A stretch of DNA of 64,000 bases from Alcaligenaceae bacterium SAGV5 (GCA_009360345.1 SPDP01000002.1:930001-994000), one strand, 5' to 3'. Positions 24,947 through 33,679 are shown, numbered from the stretch's first letter. The notes: a model not told the origin generated them from the sequence alone. Numbers and translations are program-made.

Positions 24947-27290
24947 CCGGGTTCCGGCCTCTCATATCGGCAAGCGCGCGTTGCGTGCCGAGGACGTCCG
25001 CCTGCTGACGGGGGAGGGCCGCTACGTGGCCGACATCGACCTGCCCGATGCCCTGCACGTCGCCTTCGTCCGCAGTCCCCACGCCCATGCGCTGATCCGG
25101 AACGTGGACGGTTCGGCCGCGCTGGAGGTCCCGGGCGTGGTCGCGGTCATCGACGCGCGCGAGATGGCGACCTATGTCGAGGCCATCCGCATGCCGCTCG
25201 GCTGGCCGACCAGCGACCTGCCTTCCGGCATCACGCCCTATGTGCTGTGTCCCGAGGAAGTGTGCTTCGTGGGCGAGGCGGTGGCCATGGTGCTGGCGAC
25301 TTCCCGCTACATCGCGGAGGATGGCGCGGCGCTGGTGATGGTGGACTACGAGCCGCTGGCGGCCGTCTCCGACGTGCACGCCGCGCTGGAGCCCGGCGCG
25401 CCCAAGGTGCGGCGGGAGGCGCCCAGCAACGTGCTGCGGGAATTCAGCGTCGGCTACGGCGAATGCGATGGGGCGTTCCGGGATGCGCCGCACGTTTTCC
25501 GCGAGACCATTTCGCAGCATCGCGGCGGCGCCCATCCCATGGAGTGCCGGGGCATGGTGGCGCAGTACGACAAGCACCAGGGGGCGTTGATGATCTGGGC
25601 TTCGACCCAGATGCCGCACGAGCTGGCCTTCACCGTCGCCAAGGCGCTGGGGCTGCCCGATTCGCTGGTCCGGGTCGTGGCGCCCGACGTCGGCGGCGGG
25701 TTCGGCTGCAAGTTCGTGGTCTATCCCGAGGAACTGGCGGTGGCCGCCGTCGCCTGGCACCACAAGCGCGCCGTCAAGTGGATCGAGGACCGCATGGAAC
25801 ACTTCCTGGGCGCCATCCAGGAGCGCGACCAGCTCTGGGAGGTCGAGGTGGCCTGTGACGGCCAGGGCGTGGTCCGGGGCATACGCGGGACCATGCTGCA
25901 CGACCAGGGTGCCTATACGCCCCAGGGCGTCAACTGCGCCTACAACTCCAGCACGGCGGTGACCGGTCCCTATGCCATCCCGGCGTACGAGATGCGGGTC
26001 ACGGTGGTGCAGACCAACAAGATCTACGTGATCCCCGTCCGCGGGGCAGGGTATCCGCAGGGGACCTTCGTCATGGAGCGGCTGCTCGACCGGATCGCCT
26101 TCGAGCTGGGCGAGGACCGCGCCACGGTGCGCGCGCGCAACCTGGTGTTGCCCGAGAAGATGCCCTACGTCAAACCGCTGACCGCGCGCTCGGGCCGGCC
26201 CATCGTGCTCGACAGCGGCGACTACCTGGATGCCCAGCGCCGCGTGCTGGAGCAGATCGGCTATGCCGGCTTCGAGGCACGGCGCCAGGCGGCGCGGCGC
26301 GAAGGGCGCTACATCGGCCTGGGCTTCGCCCATGCCGTCAAGGGGACGGGGCGCGGGCCGTTCGAGTCCGGTAGCGTCCGCGTGTCGTCGAATGGACACG
26401 TTACCGTGGCCACCGGCGCCATGGCGATGGGCCAGGGCCTGAACACCGCCATGGCCCAGATCGCCGCCGAACAGTTGTGCGTGCCGGTCGAGTCGGTGCA
26501 GGTGATTTCCGGCGATACCGCCCACACGTCGATGGGCGTGGGTGGCTTCGCCAGCCGGCAGACCGTGACGGCCGGTTCGTCCGTGCACTATGCCGCCGTG
26601 GCGGTGGCGGCCAAGCTGCGCAAGGTCGGCGCCACCATGCTGAAGGTGGACGAATCGGAAGTCTGCCTGCGCGACGGTTCGGTCCGCGAGACCGGGGAGG
26701 GCGGCCGTTCGGTGACCTACAGCGAGATCGCGCGGCTGTTGCGAGGCATACCCGGCTATGACCTGCCGCCCGGGGTGGGCGCGGGCCTGGAAGCCACCAT
26801 CCATTGGGAGCCCACCGACATGGCCTACGCGCACGGCTTCCACGCCTGCGAGGTCGAGGTGGACATCGTGACCGGCGAGGTGCGCATCCTGCGCTATGTC
26901 GCGACCCACGACAGCGGCACGCTGATCAATCCCATGACCGCCGAGGGGCAGATCCACGGCGGCATCGTGCACGGCATCGGCAACGCCTTGTTCGAGTGCA
27001 TGCGCTACGACGACCAGGCCCAGCCCATCAGCACGACTTTCGCGGACTACCTGCTGACGACCGCCACCGAAGTGCCGCCCCTGGAGATCTCGTTCACCGA
27101 GTCTCCGGCGCCCAGCAATCCGCTGGGCGTGAAGGGCGTGGGCGAGGCCGGGACGATTCCCGTCACCTCGGCCATCGCCTCGGCCATCGATGACGCGTTG
27201 GCGGATTTCAGGATCCGGGTATCACGGGTGCCCGTGGAGCCGGTCGAACTCGTCCGGCAGATCGCCGCGCACGAGCAGGCGGCGGGCTGA
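24933..27290 (+). CDS. Molybdenum hydroxylase catalytic subunit (CoxL-like, not CO dehydrogenase)
   Basis: The 785-aa product is the molybdopterin-binding large subunit. It has the N-terminal aldehyde-oxidase a/b hammerhead domain (IGKRALRAEDVRLLTGEGRY onwards), the FGCKFVVYPEELAVAA block, PVRGAGYPQGTFVMERLLD and the catalytic glutamate region VKGVGEAGTIP. The AYxCSFR loop of true CO dehydrogenase is absent and replaced by a PVRGAGYP loop, so the enzyme should hydroxylate an organic substrate such as an aromatic or heterocyclic acid. It is followed after 79 bp by a Bug gene. Confidence 0.92.
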   Translation: MNARDRVPASHIGKRALRAEDVRLLTGEGRYVADIDLPDALHVAFVRSPHAHALIRNVDGSAALEVPGVVAVIDAREMATYVEAIRMPLGWPTSDLPSGITPYVLCPEEVCFVGEAVAMVLATSRYIAEDGAALVMVDYEPLAAVSDVHAALEPGAPKVRREAPSNVLREFSVGYGECDGAFRDAPHVFRETISQHRGGAHPMECRGMVAQYDKHQGALMIWASTQMPHELAFTVAKALGLPDSLVRVVAPDVGGGFGCKFVVYPEELAVAAVAWHHKRAVKWIEDRMEHFLGAIQERDQLWEVEVACDGQGVVRGIRGTMLHDQGAYTPQGVNCAYNSSTAVTGPYAIPAYEMRVTVVQTNKIYVIPVRGAGYPQGTFVMERLLDRIAFELGEDRATVRARNLVLPEKMPYVKPLTARSGRPIVLDSGDYLDAQRRVLEQIGYAGFEARRQAARREGRYIGLGFAHAVKGTGRGPFESGSVRVSSNGHVTVATGAMAMGQGLNTAMAQIAAEQLCVPVESVQVISGDTAHTSMGVGGFASRQTVTAGSSVHYAAVAVAAKLRKVGATMLKVDESEVCLRDGSVRETGEGGRSVTYSEIARLLRGIPGYDLPPGVGAGLEATIHWEPTDMAYAHGFHACEVEVDIVTGEVRILRYVATHDSGTLINPMTAEGQIHGGIVHGIGNALFECMRYDDQAQPISTTFADYLLTTATEVPPLEISFTESPAPSNPLGVKGVGEAGTIPVTSAIASAIDDALADFRIRVSRVPVEPVELVRQIAAHEQAAG

Positions 27291-27369
27291 CGCCTTGCCA
27301 CACCGCCGGCATTCCGCCGGCGCATTCATCGATCCAAGCAGTTCTTACTTCCTGGGAAGGGGTTGAACA

Positions 27370-28365
27370 ATGTCCAGCTTGAACAAGGTGCGCGCATGCG
27401 CAGGCGTCGTCGCGGCGCTATTCATGGCGGCTTCGCAGCAGGGCCATGCCGAAGTGCGGTTTCCGACCAAGGCGGTGCGCATCGTGGTCGGCTTCACGCC
27501 GGGGGGCGCCGCCGACCAGACGGCGCGCATCATGGCCGAGAAATTGGCGGAAAAATGGAAGCCCCACGCCGTGGTGGTCGAGAACGTGATCGGCGCGGGC
27601 GGCAACATCGGCGCGCTGAACGTCTACCGCTCGACGCCGGACGGCCACACCCTGCTGCTGGTCAGCAATACGCACGCGATCAACCGGGTGCTCTACACCG
27701 AGACCGAGTTCGACGTCACCAAGGACTTCGCCTTCGCGGGCATGATGACGTCGTCTGCCATCGTGATCGCGGTCAATCCCAAGGCCAAGATCAAGACCAT
27801 GCCGGAGCTGCTGGCGAAGATGGAGCGGGAACAGGGCGAGATGAACTACCTGACCTGCGGCGCGGCAACGGCCCACCATTTCGCGATGGAGCTGATCAAG
27901 GTCGAGACCCATACCAAGGCCGTGCACGTGCCGCACCGGGGTTGCAGCCCGGCCGTGGTGGACGCGGTGGCGGGGCACGTCGACACCGTCGTGGCGACCA
28001 TGCCCACGGTCCTGCCTTTCATCAAGAGCGGCAAGCTGGTGCCCATCGCGGTCACCTCGGCGAAGCGCTCGGAGTCGGCCAAGGACATCCCGACCGTGGC
28101 GGAGTCCGGTATTCCCGCCCTGAAGAATTTCGCGGTGGAAAACTACTATGGCCTGGCCGCGCCGGCGGGGACGCCCAAGGAGGTCGTGGCCAAGATCGAG
28201 AGCGACGTCAAACAGGTGCTGGAATCGCCGGAAACCCGCAACAAGTTGTCGGGCGCGGGCCTGGACGTGTTCTTCCTGGATTCGGCGCAGTCGGCCGCGC
28301 TGATCAAGCGGGATGTGGAAAGTTACGGCGCGGCGGCCAGGACGGCCGGCATCAAGGCGGAGTGA
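27370..28365 (+). CDS. Bug/TctC-family periplasmic solute-binding protein
   Basis: The 331-aa product has a Sec signal peptide (to about residue 27), KAVRIVVGFTPGGAADQTAR, and the unusual middle block HVPHRGCSPAVVDAVAGH, in which the common PYRG is PHRG followed by Cys. This change lies in the ligand loop and could alter specificity. It closes the decarboxylase-molybdenum hydroxylase operon and so is likely the receptor for that operon's substrate. It converges with the CoxG-like gene 51 bp further on. Confidence 0.9.
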   Translation: MSSLNKVRACAGVVAALFMAASQQGHAEVRFPTKAVRIVVGFTPGGAADQTARIMAEKLAEKWKPHAVVVENVIGAGGNIGALNVYRSTPDGHTLLLVSNTHAINRVLYTETEFDVTKDFAFAGMMTSSAIVIAVNPKAKIKTMPELLAKMEREQGEMNYLTCGAATAHHFAMELIKVETHTKAVHVPHRGCSPAVVDAVAGHVDTVVATMPTVLPFIKSGKLVPIAVTSAKRSESAKDIPTVAESGIPALKNFAVENYYGLAAPAGTPKEVVAKIESDVKQVLESPETRNKLSGAGLDVFFLDSAQSAALIKRDVESYGAAARTAGIKAE

Positions 28366-28416
28366 TCCGCGTCACCCCGGGGCGGCGAGTCCGCGCCCCG
28401 GGGCCTTTCGCGCCAT

Positions 28417-28959
28417 CTACGACGGCGCGCCTTCTTTTCTGAATAGCCGCTTCCAGCGGGGAAGGGCATTCCCGGAGGAGTCGGCCGCCGCCGTGGCGTC
28501 GGCCGGCGCGTCGCCGGTGCCCGGTTGCATGAGCGCGTTGAACTTGCCGAAGAAATCGTCCGACAGTTTGCGCGCGGCGGCTTCGATCAGCCTGGCGCCG
28601 ACCTGCGCCAGCTTGCCGCCGATCGAGGCATCGACGGTATAGGCCAACCGCGTGGCATCGGCCTCGGGTTCGAGCCGGACGGCGGCCGTGCCCTTGCCGA
28701 ATCCGGCGGCGCCGCCCTGGCCTTCGAACTCCAGGCTGTAGGACGTCGGGGCCTGGATGTCCAGCAGCCGCAACCGGCCCTTGAATTTCGCGCTGATGGG
28801 GCCGATGCGCACACTCATGTCGACCCGGTAGGCATGCTCGCCGTCTTCCGTGAGGGCATCGCAGCCTGGGATGCATTGCCGCAGCACCTCGGGATCGTTC
28901 AGCGCTTCCCACGTCGTTCGCTGGTCCGCGGGTATCCGTTGTTCACCAACCAATTGCAT
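28417..28959 (-). CDS. CoxG-like SRPBCC protein
   Basis: The 180-aa product belongs to the carbon-monoxide-dehydrogenase subunit G family: a START-like fold with QLVGEQRIPADQRTTWEALN at the start, ending in a variable tail with Arg/Lys-rich LPRWKRLFRK. CoxG helps dock or mature a molybdenum hydroxylase at the membrane. The presence of coxMSL-type genes just upstream on the other strand fits this. It follows cupin copy 1 after 25 bp and shares its palindrome-controlled promoter. The ATG at 28959 gives the family N-terminus. Confidence 0.85.
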   Translation of the reverse strand: MQLVGEQRIPADQRTTWEALNDPEVLRQCIPGCDALTEDGEHAYRVDMSVRIGPISAKFKGRLRLLDIQAPTSYSLEFEGQGGAAGFGKGTAAVRLEPEADATRLAYTVDASIGGKLAQVGARLIEAAARKLSDDFFGKFNALMQPGTGDAPADATAAADSSGNALPRWKRLFRKEGAPS

Positions 28960-28984
28960 CGCTCGTTCTCCTTGGAGGGTGGGT

Positions 28985-29524
28985 CTAGTCGCGTGGGACG
29001 GAGGTGAGGTGTCCGTCGCGTTTCTGGAAGAGGTCGTCGCTGGCATAGCCCATGAGTTCAGGTTGGGCGCGGCCGAGCATGACCTGGAAGTAGACGGGTT
29101 CGAGGCTGCGGTTTTCGTAGCCGTGGATGACGCCGGGCGGGCAGGCGGCGCATTCCCAGGGGGCCAGGCGTCGCCAGGCCTTGTTGCCGTCTTCGTCCTG
29201 GAAGAAGACGTCGAGGAAGCCCTGCAGGACGAAGAAGACTTCTTCGACTTCGTGGGTGTGGGCGGCGTTTCCCTGTCCGGGCTCGACGTACATGATGCTC
29301 AGGGTGAAGCCGCGCGGGGGGATGGCGGAGGCATCGTTGTGCTTGCCGGAGCCGCCGGCGCCGATGAAGCGGTGCTGGGCGCGCTTGAATCCTTCGATCC
29401 TGGCGTCTTCGAAGGCGGCCCAGTCGGGGGTCTTGTCGCGGAATCGGCCGACGAACCGGGTGGCGATGTCTTCGAGCGAAGCGTCCTGGAGTTCGGGCGG
29501 TCTGGGGTGGCGTGCGATGGCCAT
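28985..29524 (-). CDS. Cupin-domain protein, copy 1
   Basis: The 179-aa product has cupin motif 1 in GQGNAAHTHEVEEVFFVLQG (His, His, Glu metal ligands) and motif 2 in PPGVIHGYEN. It could be a metal-dependent enzyme or a small-molecule sensor; the N-terminal 60 residues are unassigned. The ATG at 29524 (MAIARHPRP) is preceded by GAGGAACCC; an upstream in-frame ATG would add 16 residues. The protein is identical to copy 2. It is first in an operon with the CoxG-like gene. The promoter with its overlapping operator lies about 60-90 bp upstream. Confidence 0.88.
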   Translation of the reverse strand: MAIARHPRPPELQDASLEDIATRFVGRFRDKTPDWAAFEDARIEGFKRAQHRFIGAGGSGKHNDASAIPPRGFTLSIMYVEPGQGNAAHTHEVEEVFFVLQGFLDVFFQDEDGNKAWRRLAPWECAACPPGVIHGYENRSLEPVYFQVMLGRAQPELMGYASDDLFQKRDGHLTSVPRD

Positions 29525-29596
29525 CGTGGGTTCCTCTGGAAGGGATGGAGGGCGATGGCGCGCGGCGGCCATCGTTCAACCACACGATAGAGTAAA

Positions 29597-29612
29597 TTGA
29601 CTAAATGGTCAA
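29597..29612. promoter_or_regulatory. TetR-type operator overlapping the cupin copy 1 promoter
   Basis: TTGACTAAATGGTCAA is an inverted repeat. Read on the minus strand its TTGACC can serve as a -35 box, 17 bp from TATCGT (29589-29584), so a bound repressor would block polymerase. The cupin start is 73 bp away. Confidence 0.75.
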
Positions 29613-29649
29613 TCTTAAGCGCCGGAAATCCGATCCGGCGCAGTGCCGG

Positions 29650-30336
29650 TCAATCCTTTTTCAGATACCGGATCACCATGTCCGCCGCGTGCTCCAGGCG
29701 TTGCCGGACCCGCTGCGGCGTCATCAGCTTCTGCCGGAAAATGGCCTCGAAGGTGTGCTGGTTGTTGACGTAGTGGGCGGTCAGCGAGGTCACCGAGATG
29801 TAGAGATCGATGGGATCGATGTCGTCGCGGAAGACGCCCGCCTCGCGGCCGCGGGCCAGCAACTGTTCGATCGTGTCCAGCAGCGGGTTGTACAGGTCCG
29901 AGATGGCCGCGTCGCTGGCGACGTGCCTGCCGCCGGCCAGGTTCTCGCTCATCAGCAGGCGCTGGAACTCGGGGAACTGGACCCAGATCTTGCCCGTGGA
30001 GATGACCAGGCGGCGCATGGCCGCCTCGGGATCGACCGTGCGCAGCTGGATGTCCTGCTGCCGGCTGCGGATGTTTTCGTAGGTATGGGTCAGCACCGCG
30101 ACGAACAGTCCGTCCTTGTTGCCGAAGTGGTGGTAGAGCAGGTTCTTGTTCACGCCCGCCCGCAGCGCGATCTCGTCCACGCGCGCGCCTTCGAAACCTT
30201 TCTGCGAGAACTCCTGGATGGACGCCTCGATGATGGACAGGCGGGTGCGGGCGGCGCTTTCCCGCGGGCCGCCGGTTCGGCGCCTGGGGGTTTCGGGAGC
30301 GGTGGTGTCTGCTTTTTTTGGAGTCATGGCGGACAT
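29650..30336 (-). CDS. TetR-family transcriptional repressor
   Basis: The 228-aa product has a basic Lys/Arg-rich N-terminal arm and a TetR helix-turn-helix (about residues 35-80: VDEIALRAGVNKNLLYHHFGNKDGLF, in parts). A divergent ligand-binding domain follows. It lies at the centre of the palindrome-marked operons and is the only repressor gene between them, so it is the likely binder of TTGACT-N4-AGTCAA sites. ATG codons at 30336 and 30327 are both possible starts. It is divergent from the aldehyde dehydrogenase gene, with one palindrome between. Confidence 0.9.
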   Translation of the reverse strand: MSAMTPKKADTTAPETPRRRTGGPRESAARTRLSIIEASIQEFSQKGFEGARVDEIALRAGVNKNLLYHHFGNKDGLFVAVLTHTYENIRSRQQDIQLRTVDPEAAMRRLVISTGKIWVQFPEFQRLLMSENLAGGRHVASDAAISDLYNPLLDTIEQLLARGREAGVFRDDIDPIDLYISVTSLTAHYVNNQHTFEAIFRQKLMTPQRVRQRLEHAADMVIRYLKKD

Positions 30337-30443
30337 AGGGACTTAAAGGCTAGGGGTGCCGTGCAAGTGTACATGCAGCGGGATTCGTGCCCGCGAGTAG
30401 GTACGCCGCGCGGGCGGGGGATTTTCGTCTTTTCTTCTTTAAA

Positions 30444-30459
30444 TTGACTAAATAGTCAA
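30444..30459. promoter_or_regulatory. TetR-type operator overlapping the aldehyde dehydrogenase promoter
   Basis: TTGACTAAATAGTCAA has perfect 6-bp arms. Its left half TTGACT is 18 bp from TAGAAT (30468-30473), a good -35/-10 pair for the aldehyde dehydrogenase. It also lies 108 bp upstream of the tetR start on the other strand, so autoregulation is possible. Confidence 0.8.
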
Positions 30460-30517
30460 ACAAACTCTAGAATGGAAAACACTTTCCTCTTCTTCTGATC
30501 TTGCGAGCGAGCCTGCC

Positions 30518-31942
30518 TTGGATATCCTGCACAGCTTCATCGATGGCCAGTCCGTACCCGCCACCGGGACGACAATCACGCTGGAATCGCCCCAGCATGC
30601 GGACCGGCGCCTGGTCCTGGCCGAGGCTTCGGACGAGCTATGCGCGCGGGCCGTCGCCTCTGCCCTGGCCGCGTTCCGCCGCCATGCCGCGACGCCGGTG
30701 GTGGAGCGGGCGGCTTTGCTGAACCGGGCCGCGGACCTGTTGGAAGCGCGAGTGGAGGCGGTGGCGGAACTCTTGGTGAGCGACGTCGGCAAGCCCGTCC
30801 GGGTCGCGCGCGTCGAGGTCGTTCGCGGGGCCCAGTTCCTTCGCGCCTGCGCGGTGCAGCTCCAGACCCTGACCGGCGAGATGCTGCCGCTCGACGCGGT
30901 CGCGGCGGGCGTGGGGCGGCATGGCCTGGTGCGCCGGGTGCCGTATGGAGTCGTGGCGGCGATCACCCCGTTCAATGCGCCCGTCAACCTGTTGGTGCAG
31001 AAGGTGGCGCCGGCCCTGGCGGCGGGCAATGCCGTCGTGGTCAAGCCGCATCCGGCCGGTACGCGCGCGGCGCTGGCCGTCGCCGCGCTGTTCGTGGAAG
31101 CCGGCCTGGCGCCCGGGTTGTTCAACGTGGTGTGCGGCGACCGCTCCCCGGCGCAGGCCTTGGCGCGGGACGAGCGGGTCCGCGTCGTTACGTTCACCGG
31201 CGGCACGGCGGCCGGCGATGCGCTGGCGCGCACGGCCGGCGCCAAGAAGTTCGTGGCGGAGCTGGGTTCGAACGCGGCCAATGTCGTGCTGGCCGACGCC
31301 GACCTGGCCGATGCCGCCCGCCGCATCGCCGCCGCAGCCTTCGAGGCAAGCGGCCAGCAGTGCGTGTCCGCGCAACGCGTGATCGTGGAGGCGCCGGTGT
31401 ATGACGCCTTCCTGCCGCTGTTCGTCGAAGCGGCCCGGGCCTTGCGCGTGGGCAGCGCCGAAGACCAGGCCACCGATGTCGGCCCCATGGTGTCGCGCGC
31501 GGCGGCGGACCGCGTCATGGCCATGGCGCGCCGGTCCGTCGAGCAGGGCGCCCGGTATGCCCTGGAGCCGCGGCAGGACGGCTGCCGGGTCAGCCCCGGC
31601 ATCCTGGTCGATGCGCCCGCCGGCAGCCCCATCTGGGCGGACGAGGCGTTCGGTCCCCTGGCGGTCGTACAGCGCGCCGCCGATGCGCAGGATGCCCTGC
31701 AACTGGCGAACGATTCGCCGTTCGGCCTGCAGGGCGCGGTGTTCACCCGCAGCCTGGGCAATGCCTTCCTGTTCGCCGACGGTTTCGAGGTGGGTTCTTT
31801 GTGGATCAACGAGGCCAGCCGCTTCCGGCTGGACATGTATCCCTTCGGCGGCGCCAAGCAGTCGGGTTTTGGCCGGGAAGGCGTGCGCTATGCGATAGAG
31901 GAGCTGTCGCAGCTCCGCTTCATCGGCATCCGGCCGCTGTAG
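30518..31942 (+). CDS. Aldehyde dehydrogenase of the TetR regulon
   Basis: The 474-aa product has ITPFNAPVNLLVQK (149-162), FTGGTAAGDA, general base Glu248 in VAELGSNAAN and the nucleophile Cys282 in ASGQQCVSAQR. It oxidises an aldehyde intermediate with NAD(P). Translation probably starts at TTG 30518, since FIDGQSV, the normal N-terminal strand, follows at once and no in-frame ATG is nearby. The promoter carries the palindromic operator. It may consume the product of the decarboxylase-molybdenum hydroxylase operon, but no sequence feature shows this. Confidence 0.87.
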   Translation: MDILHSFIDGQSVPATGTTITLESPQHADRRLVLAEASDELCARAVASALAAFRRHAATPVVERAALLNRAADLLEARVEAVAELLVSDVGKPVRVARVEVVRGAQFLRACAVQLQTLTGEMLPLDAVAAGVGRHGLVRRVPYGVVAAITPFNAPVNLLVQKVAPALAAGNAVVVKPHPAGTRAALAVAALFVEAGLAPGLFNVVCGDRSPAQALARDERVRVVTFTGGTAAGDALARTAGAKKFVAELGSNAANVVLADADLADAARRIAAAAFEASGQQCVSAQRVIVEAPVYDAFLPLFVEAARALRVGSAEDQATDVGPMVSRAAADRVMAMARRSVEQGARYALEPRQDGCRVSPGILVDAPAGSPIWADEAFGPLAVVQRAADAQDALQLANDSPFGLQGAVFTRSLGNAFLFADGFEVGSLWINEASRFRLDMYPFGGAKQSGFGREGVRYAIEELSQLRFIGIRPL

Positions 31943-31981
31943 CGAGGGCCGGCCGCGCGCCGCGGCCGGGATGCCCCTTCG

Positions 31982-32005
31982 CGGGACGCCCCTGGGGGCG
32001 TCCCG
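31982..32005. terminator. Strong hairpin between convergent aldehyde dehydrogenase and Bug genes
   Basis: CGGGACGCCCC and GGGGCGTCCCG form a perfect 11-bp stem with a two-base nominal loop, 39 bp after the aldehyde dehydrogenase stop and 12 bp before the Bug stop. ATTCCTT follows on the plus strand. It probably works in both directions. Confidence 0.65.
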
Positions 32006-32017
32006 ATTCCTTGCCGG

Positions 32018-32983
32018 TCAGTTGACGGTTGCGCCGGACTGCCTGACGACCACGCGCCATTTCTCGATCTCGGTCTTCAGGAAGGTCTGGAACGCCTCCG
32101 GGCTGCCGCCCATGATGTCGAACCCCTGGCCGATCAACTGCTGCTGCACGTCCGGCCGCGCCAGGATCCTGGCCGATTCGTTGTTGAGGGTGTCGACCAC
32201 GCCGCGCGGCGTGCCGGCGGGGGCGACCAGTCCGAACCAGGCCACGGCCTCGAAACCGGGCAGGCCGCTTTCATGGAGCGTCGGTACTTCCGGCAGCCAG
32301 GACAGCCGGTTCCGGGTCGTGACCGCGAGCAGGGTGACGTTGCCGTTCTTGGCCAGGGCGAGCGCGTTGGGGATGTTGGGGAACATCAGGGTGGTCTCGT
32401 TGCGCATGACCGCCGTCAGCGCTTCCGACGAGCCTTTGTAGGGGACGTGCATCAACTGGACGCCGGTCATGGATTTGAAGAGTTCGCCAGCCAGGTGCTG
32501 CGACGTCCCGTTGCCGCCGGAGCTGAAACTGAGTTCGCCGGGCCTGGCCCGGGCGGCCTTGACCAGGTCGGCGACGGACTTGATGCCGGAGGCGGGCGAG
32601 ACCACGAGGGCGTTGGGGTTCGAGGCCAGCACGATGATGGGCGCGAAATCCTTGACCGGATCGTAGGGCATCTTCGTGTACAGCGATGGATTGATGGCGT
32701 GCGAGCTGACCGAGGCCAGCAGCAGCGTATAGCCGTCGGGCGTCGACTTGGCGACGTAGTCGCCGGCGATATTGCCGCCGGCGCCCGGACGGTTCTCGAC
32801 GACGAACGCGACCTTCAGCGCTTTGCCCAGTTGTTCGGCCATCACGCGTGCCAGCATGTCCGAGGTGGCGCCGGGCGGCGCGGTGACGACGATCCGCACG
32901 GGTTTGGCGGGGTAGGTGTCGGCGGCGGCCGGGGCCGTCATTGCAATGGTCGCGCAGACGAATGCCAGTTTCATTCGATTCAC
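32018..32983 (-). CDS. Bug/TctC-family periplasmic solute-binding protein
   Basis: The 321-aa product has a signal peptide ending near AAA-D (residue 21) and KPVRIVVTAPPGATSDMLAR, where the usual PFxxGG is replaced by APPGAT. The middle block is HVPYKGSSEALTAVMRNE, without the common PA pair. It follows cupin copy 2 on the same strand after 68 bp and is probably expressed from the palindrome-controlled promoter. So the two Bug proteins of this regulon, here and at 27370, both have altered ligand loops, perhaps for two related substrates. Confidence 0.9.
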   Translation of the reverse strand: MNRMKLAFVCATIAMTAPAAADTYPAKPVRIVVTAPPGATSDMLARVMAEQLGKALKVAFVVENRPGAGGNIAGDYVAKSTPDGYTLLLASVSSHAINPSLYTKMPYDPVKDFAPIIVLASNPNALVVSPASGIKSVADLVKAARARPGELSFSSGGNGTSQHLAGELFKSMTGVQLMHVPYKGSSEALTAVMRNETTLMFPNIPNALALAKNGNVTLLAVTTRNRLSWLPEVPTLHESGLPGFEAVAWFGLVAPAGTPRGVVDTLNNESARILARPDVQQQLIGQGFDIMGGSPEAFQTFLKTEIEKWRVVVRQSGATVN

Positions 32984-33051
32984 AGCGTGTTCTCCTGCAA
33001 GCGGCGGCGCCGCGCGAGCGTCGCTTCGCCCGGCGGGGGCGCGGGGTGGGT

Positions 33052-33591
33052 CTAGTCGCGTGGGACGGAGGTGAGGTGTCCGTCGCGTTTCTGGAAGAGG
33101 TCGTCGCTGGCATAGCCCATGAGTTCAGGCTGGGCGCGGCCGAGCATGACCTGGAAGTAGACGGGTTCGAGGCTGCGGTTTTCGTAGCCGTGGATGACGC
33201 CGGGCGGGCAGGCGGCGCATTCCCAGGGGGCCAGGCGTCGCCAGGCCTTGTTGCCGTCTTCGTCCTGGAAGAAGACGTCGAGGAAGCCCTGCAGGACGAA
33301 GAAGACTTCTTCGACTTCGTGGGTGTGGGCGGCGTTTCCCTGTCCGGGCTCGACGTACATGATGCTCAGGGTGAAGCCGCGCGGGGGGATGGCGGAGGCA
33401 TCGTTGTGCTTGCCGGAGCCGCCGGCGCCGATGAAGCGGTGCTGGGCGCGCTTGAATCCTTCGATCCTGGCGTCTTCGAAGGCGGCCCAGTCGGGGGTCT
33501 TGTCGCGGAATCGGCCGACGAACCGGGTGGCGATGTCTTCGAGCGAAGCGTCCTGGAGTTCGGGCGGTCTGGGGTGGCGTGCGATGGCCAT
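33052..33591 (-). CDS. Cupin-domain protein, copy 2
   Basis: The 179-aa product is identical to copy 1, with the same cupin motifs (HTHEVEE and PPGVIHGYEN). The gene is the first of a cupin-Bug operon, whereas copy 1 leads a cupin-CoxG operon. The perfect protein identity despite upstream drift indicates either recent origin or selection for the same function at both places. The start is the ATG at 33591, as in copy 1. Confidence 0.88.
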   Translation of the reverse strand: MAIARHPRPPELQDASLEDIATRFVGRFRDKTPDWAAFEDARIEGFKRAQHRFIGAGGSGKHNDASAIPPRGFTLSIMYVEPGQGNAAHTHEVEEVFFVLQGFLDVFFQDEDGNKAWRRLAPWECAACPPGVIHGYENRSLEPVYFQVMLGRAQPELMGYASDDLFQKRDGHLTSVPRD

Positions 33592-33663
33592 CGTGGGTTC
33601 CTCTGGAAGGGATGGAGGGCGATGGCGCGCGGCGGCCATCGCTCAATCGCACGATAGGTTAAG

Positions 33664-33679
33664 TTGACTAAATGGTCAA
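33664..33679. promoter_or_regulatory. TetR-type operator overlapping the cupin copy 2 promoter
   Basis: TTGACTAAATGGTCAA is identical to the site before copy 1 and again overlaps a minus-strand -35 (TTGACC) 17 bp from TATCGT (33656-33651). Confidence 0.75.

Larger units (their letters stand above)
28977..29613. repeat. 637-bp direct repeat, copy 1 (cupin gene plus promoter)
   Basis: Every base matches 33044-33680 at a constant offset of 4067 except one silent change inside the cupin gene (29063) and about six changes in the 50 bp upstream of it. Homology begins at GGGTGGGTCTAG just after the cupin stop and ends precisely at the right edge of the palindrome at 29597-29612. There are no terminal inverted repeats or transposase. 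Confidence 0.95.

Noticed and set aside
24714..26972. 752-codon open frame on the minus strand
   Set aside because: It lies wholly antisense to the molybdenum hydroxylase genes. GC-rich codon use leaves long antisense frames open; the translation is His/Arg/Asp-rich and matches no family.
23559..27290. Carbon monoxide dehydrogenase (coxMSL)
   Set aside because: The catalytic loop with the AYxCSFR motif of true CO dehydrogenase is absent and replaced by a PVRGAGYP-type loop, so only the general molybdenum hydroxylase family is supported.
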